The notes below the pieces were generated by a model. That model was not told where the DNA came from, did no database searches, and saw nothing but the letters and a program-made list of their open reading frames with translations. A stretch of DNA of 64,000 nt, from positions 9,848,932 through 9,912,931 of the forward strand of contig NC_092679.1 of assembly GCF_964355755.1 (NCBI RefSeq). Direction: 5' to 3'. The stretch is from Antedon mediterranea (lineage: Eukaryota; Echinodermata; Crinoidea; Comatulida; Antedonidae). Shown in pieces: positions 31,941 through 44,934 of the stretch (positions within the stretch are counted from its first letter, which is position 1; every line of letters begins with the position of its first letter). The translations under genes and the position numbers were made by a program.

Positions 31941-32930
31941 AATGGACCTGAAATGGATTTTCGGTTTTTTTCATTTAAGAATGATGTTTTGGGGGCTATT
32001 AGGTGTTGCTAGAATGTATATTGTTACAAAATATAAATTGGCCCTTTTGGGGAAAGCCCCATTTGGAAATCAAAAAAATTCGCGGGTGACGTCACTTTGC
32101 GAATATATTCCTATCCCTCCAATGGACAATTTGCAGTTTTTGGGCTATAACTCTTGAAATCTATGGAGTATTTTCTAAAAAATACTTGTGCATTTGCAGA
32201 AAGGTATTTAGAATTTTTTTAAATAAAATTTTTACCGTATAAACGGTTATTCATCGAGTAAATGACGATTTAAAATCTTAAAATCAACGGTTTTTTTCTG
32301 GCAATACCGAAGTTGGCCTGGCAACGTTGTCCGGGATACAGCTCCGTGCGCAATGATGCGTATCCATATTTTTTGTTCGTGTATTTTTTATCGTTCGTAA
32401 TTTATACTGCTAAAATGTGTTAGTTTCTTTAGTTTTTAGTTTAGCAGAATTAAATTAGTAATATGAGATGATAATTTATTTGTCACGAATCTGGCAGTTC
32501 GAAAACAAATTTTATTCATATTTTACTTTGGCTTGACAATGAGCGCAGCAAGTTGTTGATATCGCTTTGGTCCTTGGATGCACATGAAACGGAGCCTCGC
32601 CGCATGATGTGGGTGGTGGATCGACTCCGCGCACTGGATTGGGGGCCTAGGCCTAGTAAAGGTTTGGGAGGTAGGCCTTCTAAATTCGGGTTTTAGAACA
32701 AACGAAGTACATTTTAGGGACCTATATTTCAAAAACATTAGATATTGAATAAATTAGTATTAGTGTCAACGCTTCGCGTATCTTTCCAGGCCGTCAATCA
32801 TTCACTGACTATCGGGCGGCATCATACACGCTCTCGATATCATCGTGTGTATATGTGACGTCGTGAATATAGAGGCTTCCGACGGCCGTTGAAATAGAAT
32901 ATTGCAATGGCGTGAGTAATTTTCGCTAAT
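31941..32930. other. Unclassified sequence starting at a TTAA in the satellite
   Basis: The satellite breaks exactly after TTAA (31937-31940) and the new sequence begins AATGGACCTGAAATGG, as expected for the end of a TTAA-targeting transposon. No matching right end is visible before the tRNA-like array starts at about 32930, so it may be truncated. It includes GGGTGACGTCAC near 32085 and a CTAGGCCTAG palindrome near 32650. On the minus strand at about 32505-32630 a frame ends with TTCCAHCQAKVKYE, vaguely like a zinc-binding tail; I do not trust it. No gene is called. Confidence 0.5.
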
Positions 32931-35900
32931 TCAGTCATCTACTGGTTTGTGGCGTAACCGGTAGTGCTAAGGGTTGAGTTCTCGCAGTAGTGGGTTCAAA
33001 GCTCTACGAAAATTTTTTTTCTTTTTTTTTTAAATTGAAAATAAATATTGTTTTTGAAAGTGAGATATTTTGAGGGTTGTAAATGTCAGGCATAAACAAG
33101 TGGACCTTTTTTAAAATCAGAAACAAAGTTGCATGGCATTATTTTTCATTGATTTATTATTTATTTCATATAAATAGAGTATTATCAGCTCTTCAGTCAT
33201 CTACTGGTTTGTGGCGTAACGGGTAATGCTCAAGTTTGAGTGCTCTCACTAGTGGGTTCGAACCTCTACGGATATTCTGTTTCTTTTTTTTTTATTTAAA
33301 ATAAATATTGTTTTTGAAAGTGAGATATTTTGAGGGTTGTAAATGTCAGGCCTAAACAAATGAACCTTTTTTAAAATCAGAAACAAAGTTGCATGGCATT
33401 ATTTTTCATTGATTGATCATTAATTTCATATAAATAGACTATTATCAGCTCTTCAGTTATCTACTGGTTTGTGGCGTAACGGGTTATACCCAGGTTTGAG
33501 TGCTCTCAGTAGCGCGTTCCAACCTGTAGGGATATTGCTTTTTTTTCTTATTGAAAATAAATATTTTTTTTGAAAATGAGATATTTTTTAGGGTTGTGAA
33601 TGTCAGGCCTAAAGAAATGGATCTTTTTTAAAATCAGAAACAAAGTTGCATGGCATTATTTTTCATTGATTGATCATTCATTTCATATAAATAGACTATT
33701 ATCAGCTCTTCAGTCATCTACTGGTTTGTGGCGTAACGGGTAATGCTCAGGTTTGAGTGCTCTGAGTAGTGGGTTCGAACCTCTAGGGATATTTCTTTTC
33801 TTTTCTTTTTAATTGAAAATAAATATTTTTTTTTTAAAGTGAGATATTTTGAGGGTTGTAAATGTCAGGCCTAAACAAATGAACCTTTTTTAAAATCAGA
33901 AACAAAGTTGCATGGCATTATTTTTCATTGATTGATCATTAATTTCATATAAATAGACTATTATCAGCTCTTCAGTTATCTACTGGTTTGTGGCGTAACG
34001 GGTTATACCCAGGTTTGAGTGCTCTCAGTAGCGCGTTCCAACCTGTAGGGATATTGCTTTTTTTTTCTTATTGAAAATAAATATTTTTTTTGAAAATGAG
34101 ATATTTTTTAGGGTTGTGAATGTCAGGCCTAAAGAAATGGATCTTTTTTAAAATCAGAAACAAAGTTGCATGGCATTATTTTTCATTGATTGATCATTCA
34201 TTTCATATAAATAGACTATTATCAGCTCTTCAGTCATCTACTGGTTTGTGGCGTAACGGGTTATACCCAGGTTTGAGTGCTCTCAGTAGCGCGTTCCAAC
34301 CTGTAGGGATATTGCTTTTTTTTTCTTATTGAAAATAAATATTTTTTTTGAAAATGAGATATTTTTTAGGGTTGCATGGCATTATTTTTCATTGATTGAT
34401 CATTCATTTCATATAAATAGACTATTATCAGCTCTTCAGTCATCTACTGGTTTGTGGCGTAACGGGTAATGCTCAGGTTTGAGTGCTCTGAGTAGTGGGT
34501 CGAACCTCTAGGGATATTTTTTTTTCTTTTTTTTTAAATTGAAAATAAATATGGTTTTTGAAAGTGAGATATTTTGAAGGTTGTAAATGTCAGGCCTAAA
34601 CAAGTGGACCTTTTTTAAAATCAGAAACAAAGTTGCATGGCATCATTTTTCATTGATTGATCATTCATTTCATATATATATAGACTATTATCAGCTCCTC
34701 AGTCATCTACTGGTTTTTGGCTAACGGGTAATGCTCAGGTTTGAGTGCCCTCAGTAGTGGGTTCGAACCTATACGGGTATTTTTTTTCTTTTTTTTTTAA
34801 TTGAAATTAAATATTGTTTTTGAAAGTGAGATATTTTGAGGATTGCAACTGTCAGGCCTAAACAAGTGAACCTTTTTTAAAATCAGAAACAAAGTTGCAT
34901 GGCATTATTTTTCATTGATTTTTTATTCATTTCATAAAAATAGAGTATTATCAGTTCTTCAGTCATCTACTGGTTTGAGGCGTAACGGGTAATGCTCAAG
35001 TTTCAGTGCTTGTAGTTGTGGTTTCGAACCTCTAGGGATATTTCTTTTCTTTTTTTTTTAAATTGAAAATAAATATTCTTTTTGAAAGTGAGATATTTTT
35101 ATGGTTTTAAATGTCAAGCCTAACCAAGTGGACCTTTTTTAAAATCAGAAACAAAGTTGCATAACATCATTTTACATTGATGGATCATTCATTTCATATA
35201 AATAGACTATTATCAGCTCTTCACTCATCTACTGGTTTGTGGCGTAACCGGTAATGCTCAGGTTTGAGTTCTTTCAGTAGTGGGTTCAAACCTCTAGGAA
35301 TATTATTTTTCTTTTTTTTTATTTGAAAATAAATATTGTTTTTGAAAGTGAGATATTTTTATGGTTTTAAATGTCAAGCCTAACCAAGTGGACCTTTTTT
35401 TAAATCAGAAACAAAGTTGCATAACATCATTTTACATTGATGGATCATTCATTTCATATAAATAGACTATTATCAGCTCTTCAGTCATCTACTGGTTTGT
35501 GGCGTAACCGGTAGTGCTCAGGTTTGAGTTCTCGCAGTAGTGGGTTCGAATCTCTACGAATATTTTTTTTCTTTTTTTTTTTTTAATTGAAAATAAATAT
35601 TGTTTTTGAAAGTGAGATATTTTTAAATTGAAAATAAATATTGTTTTTGAAAGTGAGATATTTTGAGGGTTGTAAATGTCAGGCCTAAAAAAGTGGACCT
35701 TTTTACTGGTTTGTGGAGTAACCGGTAGTGCTCAGGTTTGAGTTCTCGCAGTAGTGGGTTCGAATCTCTACGAATATTTTTTTTCTTTTTTTTTTTTTAA
35801 TTGAAAATAAATATTGTTTTTGAAAGTGAGATATTTTTAAATTGAAAATAAATATTGTTTTTGAAAGTGAGATATTTTGAGGGTTGTAAATGTCAGGCCT

Positions 35901-38325
35901 AAAAAAGTGGACCTTTTTTAAAATCAGAAACAAAGTTGCATGGCATTATTTTTCATTGATTGATCATTCATTTCATATAAATAGACTATTATCAGCTCCT
36001 CAGTCATCTACTGGTTTGTGGCGTAACGGATAATGCTCAGGTTTGAGTGCTCTCAGTAGTGCGTTAGAACCTCTAGGGATTTTTTTTTTTTTTTAAATTG
36101 AAAATGAATTTTGTTTTTGAAAGTGTGATATTTTGAGGGTTGTAAATATCAGGCCTAAACAAGTGGACCTTTTTTAAAATCAGAAACAAAGTTGCATTTG
36201 CATTATTTTTCATTGATTGATCATTAATTTCATATAAATAGACTATTATCACCTCTTCAGTTATCTACTGGTTTGTGGCTTAACGGGTAATACCCAGGTT
36301 TGAGTGCTCTCAGTAGCGGGTTCCAACCTCTAGGGATATTGCTTTTTTTTTCTTATTGAAAATAAATATTTATTTTGAAAATGAGATATTTTTTAGGGTT
36401 GTGAATGTCAGGCCTAAAAAAATGGATCTTTTTTAAAATCAGAAACAAAGTTGCATGGCATTATTTTTCATTGATTGATCATTCATTTCATATAAATAGA
36501 CTATTATCAGCTCTTCAGTCATCTACTGGTTTGTGGCGTAACGGGTATTGCTCAGGTTTGAGTGCTCTGAGTAGTGGGTCGAACCTCTAGGGATATTTGT
36601 TTTCTTTTTTTTTAAATTGAAAATAAATATGGTTTTTGAAAGTGAGATATTTTGAGGGTTGTAAATGTCAGGCCTAAACAAGTGGACCTTTTTTAAAATC
36701 AGAAACAAAGTTGCATGGCATTATTTTTTATTGATTGATCATTCATTTCATATAAATAGACTATTATCAGCTCCTCAGTCATCTACTGATTTGTGGCGTA
36801 ACCGGTAATGCTCAGGTTTGAGTTCTCTCAGTAGTGGGTTCAAACCTCTAGGAATATTTTTTTTCTTTTTTTTTATTTGAAAATAAATATTGTTTTTGAA
36901 AGTGAGATATTTTTATGGTTTTAAATGTCAAGCCTAACCAAGTGGACCTTTTTTTAAATCAGAAACAAAGTTGCATAACATCATTTTACATTGATGGATC
37001 ATTCATTTCATATAAATAGACTATTATCAGCTCTTCAGTCATCTACTGGTTTGTGGCGTAACCGGTAGTGCACAGGTTTGAGTTCTCGCAGTAGTGGGTT
37101 CGAATCTCTACGAATATTTTTTTTCTTTTTTTTTTTTAATTGAAAATAAATATTGTTTTTGAAAGTGAGATATTTTTAAATTGAAAATAAATATTGTTTT
37201 TGAAAGTGAGATATTTTGAGGGTTGTAAATGTCAGGCCTAAAAAAGTGGACCTTTTTTAAAATCAGAAACAAAGTTGCATGGCATTATTTTTCATTGATT
37301 GATCATTAATTTCATATAAATAGACTATTATCAGCTCCTCAGTCATCTACTGGTTTGTGGCGTAACGGATAATGCTCAGGTTTGAGTGCTCTCAGTAGTG
37401 CGTTAGAACCTCTAGGGATTTTTTTTTTTTTTAAATTGAAAATGAATATTGTTTTTGAAAGTGTGATATTTTGAGGGTTGTAAATATCAGGCCTAAACAA
37501 GTGGACCTTTTTTAAAATCAGAAACAAAGTTGCATGGCATTATTTTTCATTGATTGATCATTAATTTCATATAAATAGACTATTATCAGCTCTTCAGTTA
37601 TCTACTTGTTTGTGGCGTAACGGGTAATACACAGGTTTGAGTGCTCTCAGTAGCGGGTTCCAACCTCTAGGTATATTGCTTTTTTTTCTTATTGAAAATA
37701 AATATTTCTTTTGAAAATGAGATATTTGTTAGGGTTGTGAATGTCAGGCCTAAAAAAATGGATCTTTTTCAAAATCAGAAACAAAGTTGCATGGCATTAT
37801 TTTTCATTGATTGATCATTCATTTCATATAAATAGACTATTATCAGCTCTTCAGTCATCTACTGGTTTGTGGCGTAACGGGTATTGCTCAGGTTTGAGTG
37901 CTCTGAGTAGTGGGTCGAACCTCTAGGGATATTTGTTTTCTTTTTTTTTAAATTGAAAATAAATATGGTTTTTGAAAGTGAGATATTTTGAGGGTTGTAA
38001 ATGTCAGGCCTAAACAAGTGGACCTTTTTTAAATTCAGAAACAAAGTTGCATGGCATTATTTTTCATTGATTGATCATTCATTTCATATATATAGGCTAT
38101 TATCAGCTCCTCAGTCATCTACTGGTTTGTGGCGTAACGGGTAATGCTCAGGTTTGAGTGCTCTCAGTAGTGGTTTCGAACCTATACGGGTATTTTTTTT
38201 CTTTTTTTTTTTAATTGAAAATAAATATTGTGTTTGAAAGTGAGATATTTTGAGGGTTGCAACTGTCAGGCCTAAACAAGTGAACCTTTTTTAAAATCAG
38301 AAACAGAGTTGCATAACATCATTTT

Positions 38326-39566
38326 AATAATAATAATAATAAATAACATTTATAAAGCGCAAGAGACAAAGGTTTCAAAGCGCTGTGTTTTCCAAGATCA
38401 GTGCAAGTAGTAGCGTGCGATTATGCTTCTCTGAAGAGATGAGTTTTGAGTTTAGTTTTAAATGTGATAACAGATTTTGATGAGCGTATTTCGAGTGGTA
38501 GAGTGTTCCAGAGTTTTGGGGCTGCGACAGCGAAAGCACGATCACCGTAAAACCGAGTTCTGGGACGGGGTCCAGGTTTTAGAAGAAGTCTGCTGGATGA
38601 ACGAAGCGAAGAGTTGGTTGACGGAGTAATGATGTCACATATGTAGGCTGGAGCACATCCGTTGATGGCCTTATATGTCAGCAACAGGATTTTAAAACGA
38701 ATGCGCTGATCAACAGGCAACCAGTGTAAGTCACGTAAAACGGGAGAAATATGTTCATGTCGTTTAGTGCCAGTGATAAGTCTTGCGGCGGAATTTTGGA
38801 TTCGTTGAAGAGGAGACAAATAAGAAGTTGGTAGGCCGTACAGAAGCGAGTTATTACAGTCCAGACGAGATGAAACAAAAGCATGAACAAGACGTTCAGT
38901 TGATGTTTTGTCAAGGTACTTACGAATCTGGCTGATCTGGTAAATTCCAAAGGAAGCACCACGGCAAACATTACGAATGTGTTCTTTTAAACCGAGGCTG
39001 TTGTCTAGTTGGACGCCTAGATTTCTGGCTGAGCTGGAGGTAGAGACACTAGTATCTCCGATATGGACCAAAGGAAATGATGATGCCTCACGGAACTTTG
39101 AATGAAAATGGATCATTTCAGTCTTGGAGTCGTTGAGCATGAGTTTATTTTGAATGGCCCATGAGCGAACATCTGCAATGCATGATTCAAGGCTGTTAAC
39201 AGATTCAGAGTGATGTGTAGGTTTCATGATTAAATATAGTTGAGTGTCATCTGCATAGATCATATGACGAACTTCCGGGTGGGAATCAATGATGTTGCTG
39301 AGTGGTCCAGTGTATAAGATGAAATCGAGTGGACCTTTTACGGATCCCTGTGGTACACCCCAGGGTAGAGCGAACTCATCAGACATCGAATCACCCACAA
39401 TGATTGCTTGTCTACGATTCTCAAAATATGAAATAAACCATTTCAATGCGGTTCCGCTTATGCCGTATCTTTTATGAAGACGTTGAAATAATAAATCATG
39501 ATTGATAGTGTCAAATGCTGCGGAGTAGTCGAGTAGAATAAGTACCGCTTCATTACCTTTGTCTAA
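38326..39566 (-). mobile_element. 5'-truncated L2-clade LINE
   Basis: Inserted inside one array monomer: ATAACATCATTTTA on the left and ATTGATGGATCATTC on the right rejoin to the normal monomer. The 3' end on the minus strand is a TTATTATTATTA microsatellite-like tail, typical of L2-like elements that lack poly(A). Only about 1.24 kb is present, covering most of the RT and the C-terminal region; the endonuclease is missing. Confidence 0.88.
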
Positions 39567-39578
39567 TTGATGGATCAT
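38421..39578 (-). CDS. L2-type reverse transcriptase fragment
   Basis: 385 codons, open throughout. RT blocks are LDYSAAFDTINHDLLF, ISGTALKWFISYFENR, WGVPQGSVKGPLDFILYT (family consensus has L-G-P-L-L, so two changes) and the catalytic box MIYADDTQLY. The C-terminus has HISPVLRDLHWLPVDQR and PKLWNTLPLEIR, as in L2 elements. The first residues (MIHQ) come from the flanking array monomer, so the start codon is not native. It is truncated and lacks an endonuclease, so it cannot retrotranspose itself. Confidence 0.85.
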   Translation of the reverse strand: MIHQLDKGNEAVLILLDYSAAFDTINHDLLFQRLHKRYGISGTALKWFISYFENRRQAIIVGDSMSDEFALPWGVPQGSVKGPLDFILYTGPLSNIIDSHPEVRHMIYADDTQLYLIMKPTHHSESVNSLESCIADVRSWAIQNKLMLNDSKTEMIHFHSKFREASSFPLVHIGDTSVSTSSSARNLGVQLDNSLGLKEHIRNVCRGASFGIYQISQIRKYLDKTSTERLVHAFVSSRLDCNNSLLYGLPTSYLSPLQRIQNSAARLITGTKRHEHISPVLRDLHWLPVDQRIRFKILLLTYKAINGCAPAYICDIITPSTNSSLRSSSRLLLKPGPRPRTRFYGDRAFAVAAPKLWNTLPLEIRSSKSVITFKTKLKTHLFREA

Positions 39579-41386
39579 TCATTTTACATAAATAGACTAT
39601 TATCAGCTCTTCACTCATCTACTGGTTTGTGGCGTAACCGGTAATGCTCAGGTTTGAGTTATCTCAGTAGGGGGTTCGAACCTCTAGGAATATTTTTTTT
39701 CTTTTTTTTTTATTTGAAAATAAATATTGTTTTTGAAAGTGAGATATTTTTATGGTTTTAAATGTCAAGCCTAACCAAGTGGACCTTTTTTTAAATCAGA
39801 AACAAAGTTGCATAACATCAGTTTACATTGATGGATCATTCATTTCATATAAATAGACTATTATCAGCTCTTCAGTCATCTACTGGTTTGTGGCGTAACC
39901 GGTAGTGCTCAGGTTTGAGTTCTCGCAGTAGTGGGTTTGAATCTCTACGAATATTTTTTTCTTTTTTTTTTTTAATTGAAAATAAATATTGTTTTTGAAA
40001 GTGAGATATTTTTAATTTGAAAATAAATATTGTTTTTGAAAGTGAGATATTTTGAGGGTTGTAAATGTCAGGCCTAAAAAAGTGGACCTTTTTTAAAATC
40101 AGAAACAAAGTTGCATGGCATTATTTTTCATTGATTGATCATTCATTTCATATAAATAGACTATTATCAGCTCCTCAGTCATCTACTGGTTTGTGGCGTA
40201 ACGGATAATGCTCAGGTTTGAGTGCTCTCAGTAGTGCGTTAGAACCTCTAGGGATTTTTTTTTTTTTAAATTGAAAATGAATATTGTTTTTGAAAGTGTG
40301 ATATTTTGAGGGTTGTAAATATCAGGCCTAAACAAGTGGACCTTTTTTAAAATCAGAAACAAAGTTGCATGGCATTATTTTTCATTGATTGATCATTAAT
40401 TTCATATAAATAGACTATTATCAGCTCTTCAGTTATCTACTTGTTTGTGGCGTAACGGGTAATACACAGGTTTGAGTGCTCTCAGTAGCGGGTTCCAACC
40501 TCTAGGTATATTGCTTTTTTTTTCTTATTGAAAATAAATATTTTTTTTGAAAATGAGATATTTGTTAGGGTTGTGAATGTCAGGCCTAAAAAAATGGATC
40601 TTTTTTAAAATCAGAAACAAAGTTGCATGGCATTATTTTTCATTGATTGATCATTCATTTCATATAAATAGACTATTATCAGCTCTTCAGTCATCTACTG
40701 GTTTGTGGCGTAACGGGTATTGCTCAGGTTTGAGTGCTCTGAGTAGTGGGTCGAACCTTTAGGGATATTTGTTTTCTTTTTTTTTAAATTGAAAATAAAT
40801 ATGGTTTTTGAAAGTGAGATATTTTGAGGGTTGTAAATATCAGGCCTAAACAAGTGGACCTTTTTTAAATTCAGAAACAAAGTTGCATGGCATTATTTTT
40901 CGTTGATTGATCATTCATTTCATATTATATAGGCTATTATCAGCTCCTCAGTCATCTACTGGTTTGTGGCGTAACGGGTAATGCTCAGGTTTGAGTGCTC
41001 TCAGTAGTGGTTTCGAACCTATACGGGTATTATTATTTTTTTTTTTTTTAATTGAAAATAAATATTGTGTTTGAAAGTGAGATATTTTGAGGGTTGCAAC
41101 TGTCAGGCCTAAACAAGTGAACCTTTTTTAAAATCAGAAACAGAGTTGCATAACATCATTTTACATTGATGGATCATTCATTTTATATAAATAGACTATT
41201 ATCAGCTCTTCACTCATCTACTGGTTTGTGGCGTAACCGGTAATGCTCAGGTTTGAGTTATCTCAGTAGGGGTTCGAACCTCTAGGAATATTTTTTTTTT
41301 TTTTTTTTTATTTGAAAATAAATATTGTTTTTGAAAGTGAGATATTTTTATGGTTTTAAATGTCAAGCCTAACCAAGTGGACCTTT

Positions 41387-42227
41387 TTAGTCGCGTGGAA
41401 GCGACTCTATAGTTCACTATGTCGGTCGGTCGGTCTGTCTGTCTGTCTGTCTGTCGGTCTGTCTGTCGGTCTGTCGGTCTGTCGGTCTGTCGGTCGGTCT
41501 GTCTGTCTGTCGGTCCGGTATCACTATGCGTTTTATCGCTTTATGACCTTATCTTGATATCAGTTTAATCTAGCTAAGTCAATTTTTCACAGAATATTCC
41601 TTATGGCCAGGAATCGATGTGGTTATGTTTTCACGGTGCGCAATAAAAAATTACGCGATCTACGCACGATTTAACGAAATCACGTTTGTAATCATATCTT
41701 AACAACCATGAATCACAATTAAATAAAATTTGGTACTCATAAATTTCAGGGCATAAATCATCTTATGGCAATACAATTACGTGCGTAGCGCATGTAACGC
41801 ATGCGTACGCGCGCTTAAAATTTTCAAAATTTATTTTCAATGAAATAAGAGTACGTTTCAGGCAATTTTAAGCGTTTACAAAATTGCCATGAGTGCGCAG
41901 ATTTTTGCGCGCGCACTGCGCGTTAAATGTTATTGCGCACTCTTTTTGCCCGATTTCTGTTTTCTTGACTTACTTTTCAACTCGAAATTACGTTATACGA
42001 GCACGTCAAAAGTGACAGGCTACGCACGTGTAAATTAAAAAAATATAAATGTTTTTAAACATTTCAACATTTTTAAACATGTTCAGTAATTTCGGTCAGT
42101 ATAGTTCACTATGTCGGTCGGTCCGTCTGTCTGTCGGTCTGTCTGTCTGTTTGTCTGTCGGTCTGTTTGTCTGTCGGTCCGGTATCACTATGCATTGTAG
42201 CACGCGACTTAATGGCTGTTGGCCTTG
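41387..42227 (-). mobile_element. Helitron-like or unclassified element with GTCT/GTCG microsatellites
   Basis: An 841-bp insert in an array monomer. The flanks TTT and TTTTAAATC rejoin to the normal seven-T run with no target duplication. The left end is TTAGTCGCGTGGAAGCGACT, a hairpin; on the minus strand this is a terminal hairpin followed by CTAA, as in Helitron 3' ends (CTRR). The right end is GGCTGTTGGCCTTG. It has two tetranucleotide-type microsatellites (41416-41516 and 42114-42180), each set between TAGTTCACTATGTCGG and CCGGTATCACTATGC. A CpG-rich body between them has many GCGC words. A shorter relative lies at 46433-46629. Confidence 0.6.
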
Positions 42228-44934
42228 TTTTAAATCAGAAACAAAGTTGCATAACATCATTTTACATTGATGGATCATTCATTTCATATAAATAGACTAT
42301 TATCAGCTCTTCACTCATCTACTGGTTTGTGGCGTAACCGGTAGTGCTCAGGTTTGAGTTCTCACAGTAGTGGGTTCGAATCACTACGAATATTATTTTT
42401 CTTTCGTTTTTTTTAATTGAAAATAAATATTGTTTTTGAAAGTGAGATATTTTTAAATTGCAAATAAATATTGTTTCTGAAAGTGAGATATTTTGAGGGT
42501 TGTAAATGTCAGGCCTAAACAAGTGGACCTTTTTTAAAATCAGAAAAAAGTTGCATGGCATTAATTTTCATTGATTTATTATTTATTTCATATAAATAGA
42601 GTATTATCAGCTCTTCAGTCATCTACTGGTTTGTGGCGTAACGGGTAATGCTCAAGTTTGAGTGCTCTCACTAGTGGGTTCGAACCTCTACTGATATTTT
42701 GTTTTTTTATTTTTTTTTTCTTTAAAATAAATATTGTTTTTGAAAGTGAGATATTTTGAGGGTTGTAAATGTCAGGCCTAAACAAGTGAACCTTTTTTAA
42801 AATCAGAAACAAAGTTGCATGGCATTATTTTTCATTGATTTATTATTCATTTCATATAAATAGAGTATTATCAGCTCTTCAGTTATCTAATGGTTTGAGG
42901 CGTAACGGGTAATGCTCAAGTTTGAGTGCTCGCAGTAGTGGGTTCGAACCTCTAGGGATATTTCTTTTCTTTTTTTTTTAAATTGAAAATAAATATTTTT
43001 TTTTGAAAGTGAGATATTTTGAGGGTTGTAAATGTCAGGCCTAAACAAATGAACCTTTTTTTAAAATCAGAAACAAAGTTGCATGGCATTATTTTTCATT
43101 GATTGATCATTAATTTCATATAAATAGACTATTATCAGCTGTTCAGTTATCTACTGGTTTGTGGCGTAACGGGTAATACCCAGGTTTGAGTGCTCTGAGT
43201 AGTGGGTCGCACCTCTAGGTATATGGCTTTTTTTTTCTTATTGAAAATAAATATTTTTTTTGAAAATGAGATATTTTTTAGGGTTGTGAATGTCAGGCCT
43301 AAACAAGTGAACCTTTTTTAAAATCAGAAACAAAGTTGCATGGCATTATTTTTCATTGATTGATCATTCATTTCATATAAATAGACTATTATCAGCTCCT
43401 CAGTCATCTACTGGTTTGTGGCGTAACGGGTAATGCTCAGGTTTGAGTGCTCTGAGTAGTGGGTCGAACCTCTAGGGATATTTTTCTTTCTTTTTTTTTT
43501 AAATAGAAAATAAATATGGTTTTTTAAAAGTGAGATATTTTTATGGTTTTAAATGTCAAGCCTAACCAAGTGGACCTTTTTTTAAATCAGAAACAAAGTT
43601 GCATAACATCATTTTACATTGATGGATCATTCATTTCATATAAATAAACTATTATCAGCTCTTCACTCATCTACTGGTTTGCGGCGTAACCGGTAATGCT
43701 CAGGTTTGAGTTCTCTCAGTAGTGGGTTCGAACCTCTAGGAATATTTTTTTCTTTTTTTTTTAAATTGAAAATAAATATTGTTTTTGAAATCAAATACAT
43801 GTAAAAAGACTGCCATAAAGCCTCCAAAAGAAGCCAATGTGCTCCTTCATATTCAGTACTCATGGGTGAGCTTCTTTTCCACCTGGAGTTCTTTTCGACA
43901 GCTGCTGGGTTCCCGCCCGGAAAATGTTTTATTTACATGATTTGAACAATATTCTAATGTAAATATTAACAGCATCAAAATTTAACAGTGTGGCGTGTTG
44001 ACCGCGAATGATTAACATATTATCTTCCCCATAATACACATGTACAAGCTCATTTGCATAACAACCACGACGGCATACCAAACTGTTTAAAATAAAAAAA
44101 ATAGAATTGCACAGACTCCCGCCTGAAAATGGTACTTTACATGATTTGAAATTATATGAAACAAAATATATAAGACTAACAAAGACAATAGAGCTTGTCC
44201 CCGGAAAGTGCACCTATTCATTGAAATTTGAAATATGAAATTAAATATTAGGTCTCCAGTAGGCCTACTAGCCCACCATGTTTGGAGCAGAGCTAATAAT
44301 GAAAATAGAGCCCAGAATTGGACTTATACTTATACTTATTACCATACATAGGCTAATCACCTATGATATTTATGATATTTTGTTAACAATTCAACTATCC
44401 AGATGCGAATTCAAAAGTTTAGGTAGAGTTTTCTACTTTAAAAACTCGACTTCGTATATGCCTAAGGCCCAGACCGGCGGCGGAATTAGTCTAAGTTTCG
44501 AAATCAGTCTGGAAATCGGCATCTTTGCAAATGTTCTATATTTGATCTATTTCACTCTCCATTAACTCCATACAAAAATCATCGGAGACAAATTATCTGT
44601 TTAAAACAGGTTTATTCTGGGACGGTGCGGCCATACACACCAACTACCATCCATAAATGTTTATTCATAACATATTAAAATACAATATCTTGCACGAATC
44701 GGACATTTCGCTACCAATGTAGCAACATTGATTAACAAAATCAAAATCCAACAGTGTGGCGTGTTGACCGCGAATTACTAACAATACCATCTTTCCCACT
44801 ACACCTGCAAAAACTCATTTCCATAATAACAAATGGCATACCAAACAACGGTGAGACATACATTCTCTTCTAAACACGTAACGAAGATAAATTAATTTCT
44901 TTTTACATTAAATTAAGGGCGCTAAACATAAAAT

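Larger units (their letters stand above)
32931..43789 (+). repeat. ~260-bp tandem array of tRNA-like units, block 1
   Basis: Tandem monomers of about 255-265 bp. TCATCTACTGG occurs for example at about 32936, 33198 and 33714; TTATCTACTGG at 33458. Each monomer has GTGGCGTAACGGGTAATGCT, which matches the Pol III A box TRGYNNARNNG. About 43 bases on is GTGGGTTCGAACCTCTAG, matching the B box GGTTCRANNCC. A T-run suited to Pol III termination follows, then a tail with TGAGATATTTTGAGGGTTGT, TCAGGCCTAAACAAGTGGAC and CATTGATTGATCATTCATTT. About 40 monomers lie here, interrupted by the L2 (38326-39566) and the element at 41387-42227. Several monomer types recur in order. Short frames in both strands (61-78 codons) are repeat shadows. 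Confidence 0.9.

Noticed and set aside
36405-36590. Recurring frame starting MSGLKKWIFFKIRNK (also 37741, 40577, 56259 and 34120), and reverse frames starting MFLILKKVH
   Set aside because: They are translations of the ~260-bp array monomer. Lengths vary with indels, and there is no evidence of selection on protein.
43929-44213. 94-codon reverse frame, partly repeated at 61298-61480
   Set aside because: Both lie in copies of the same module; the second is broken at its start and no protein motif is present.
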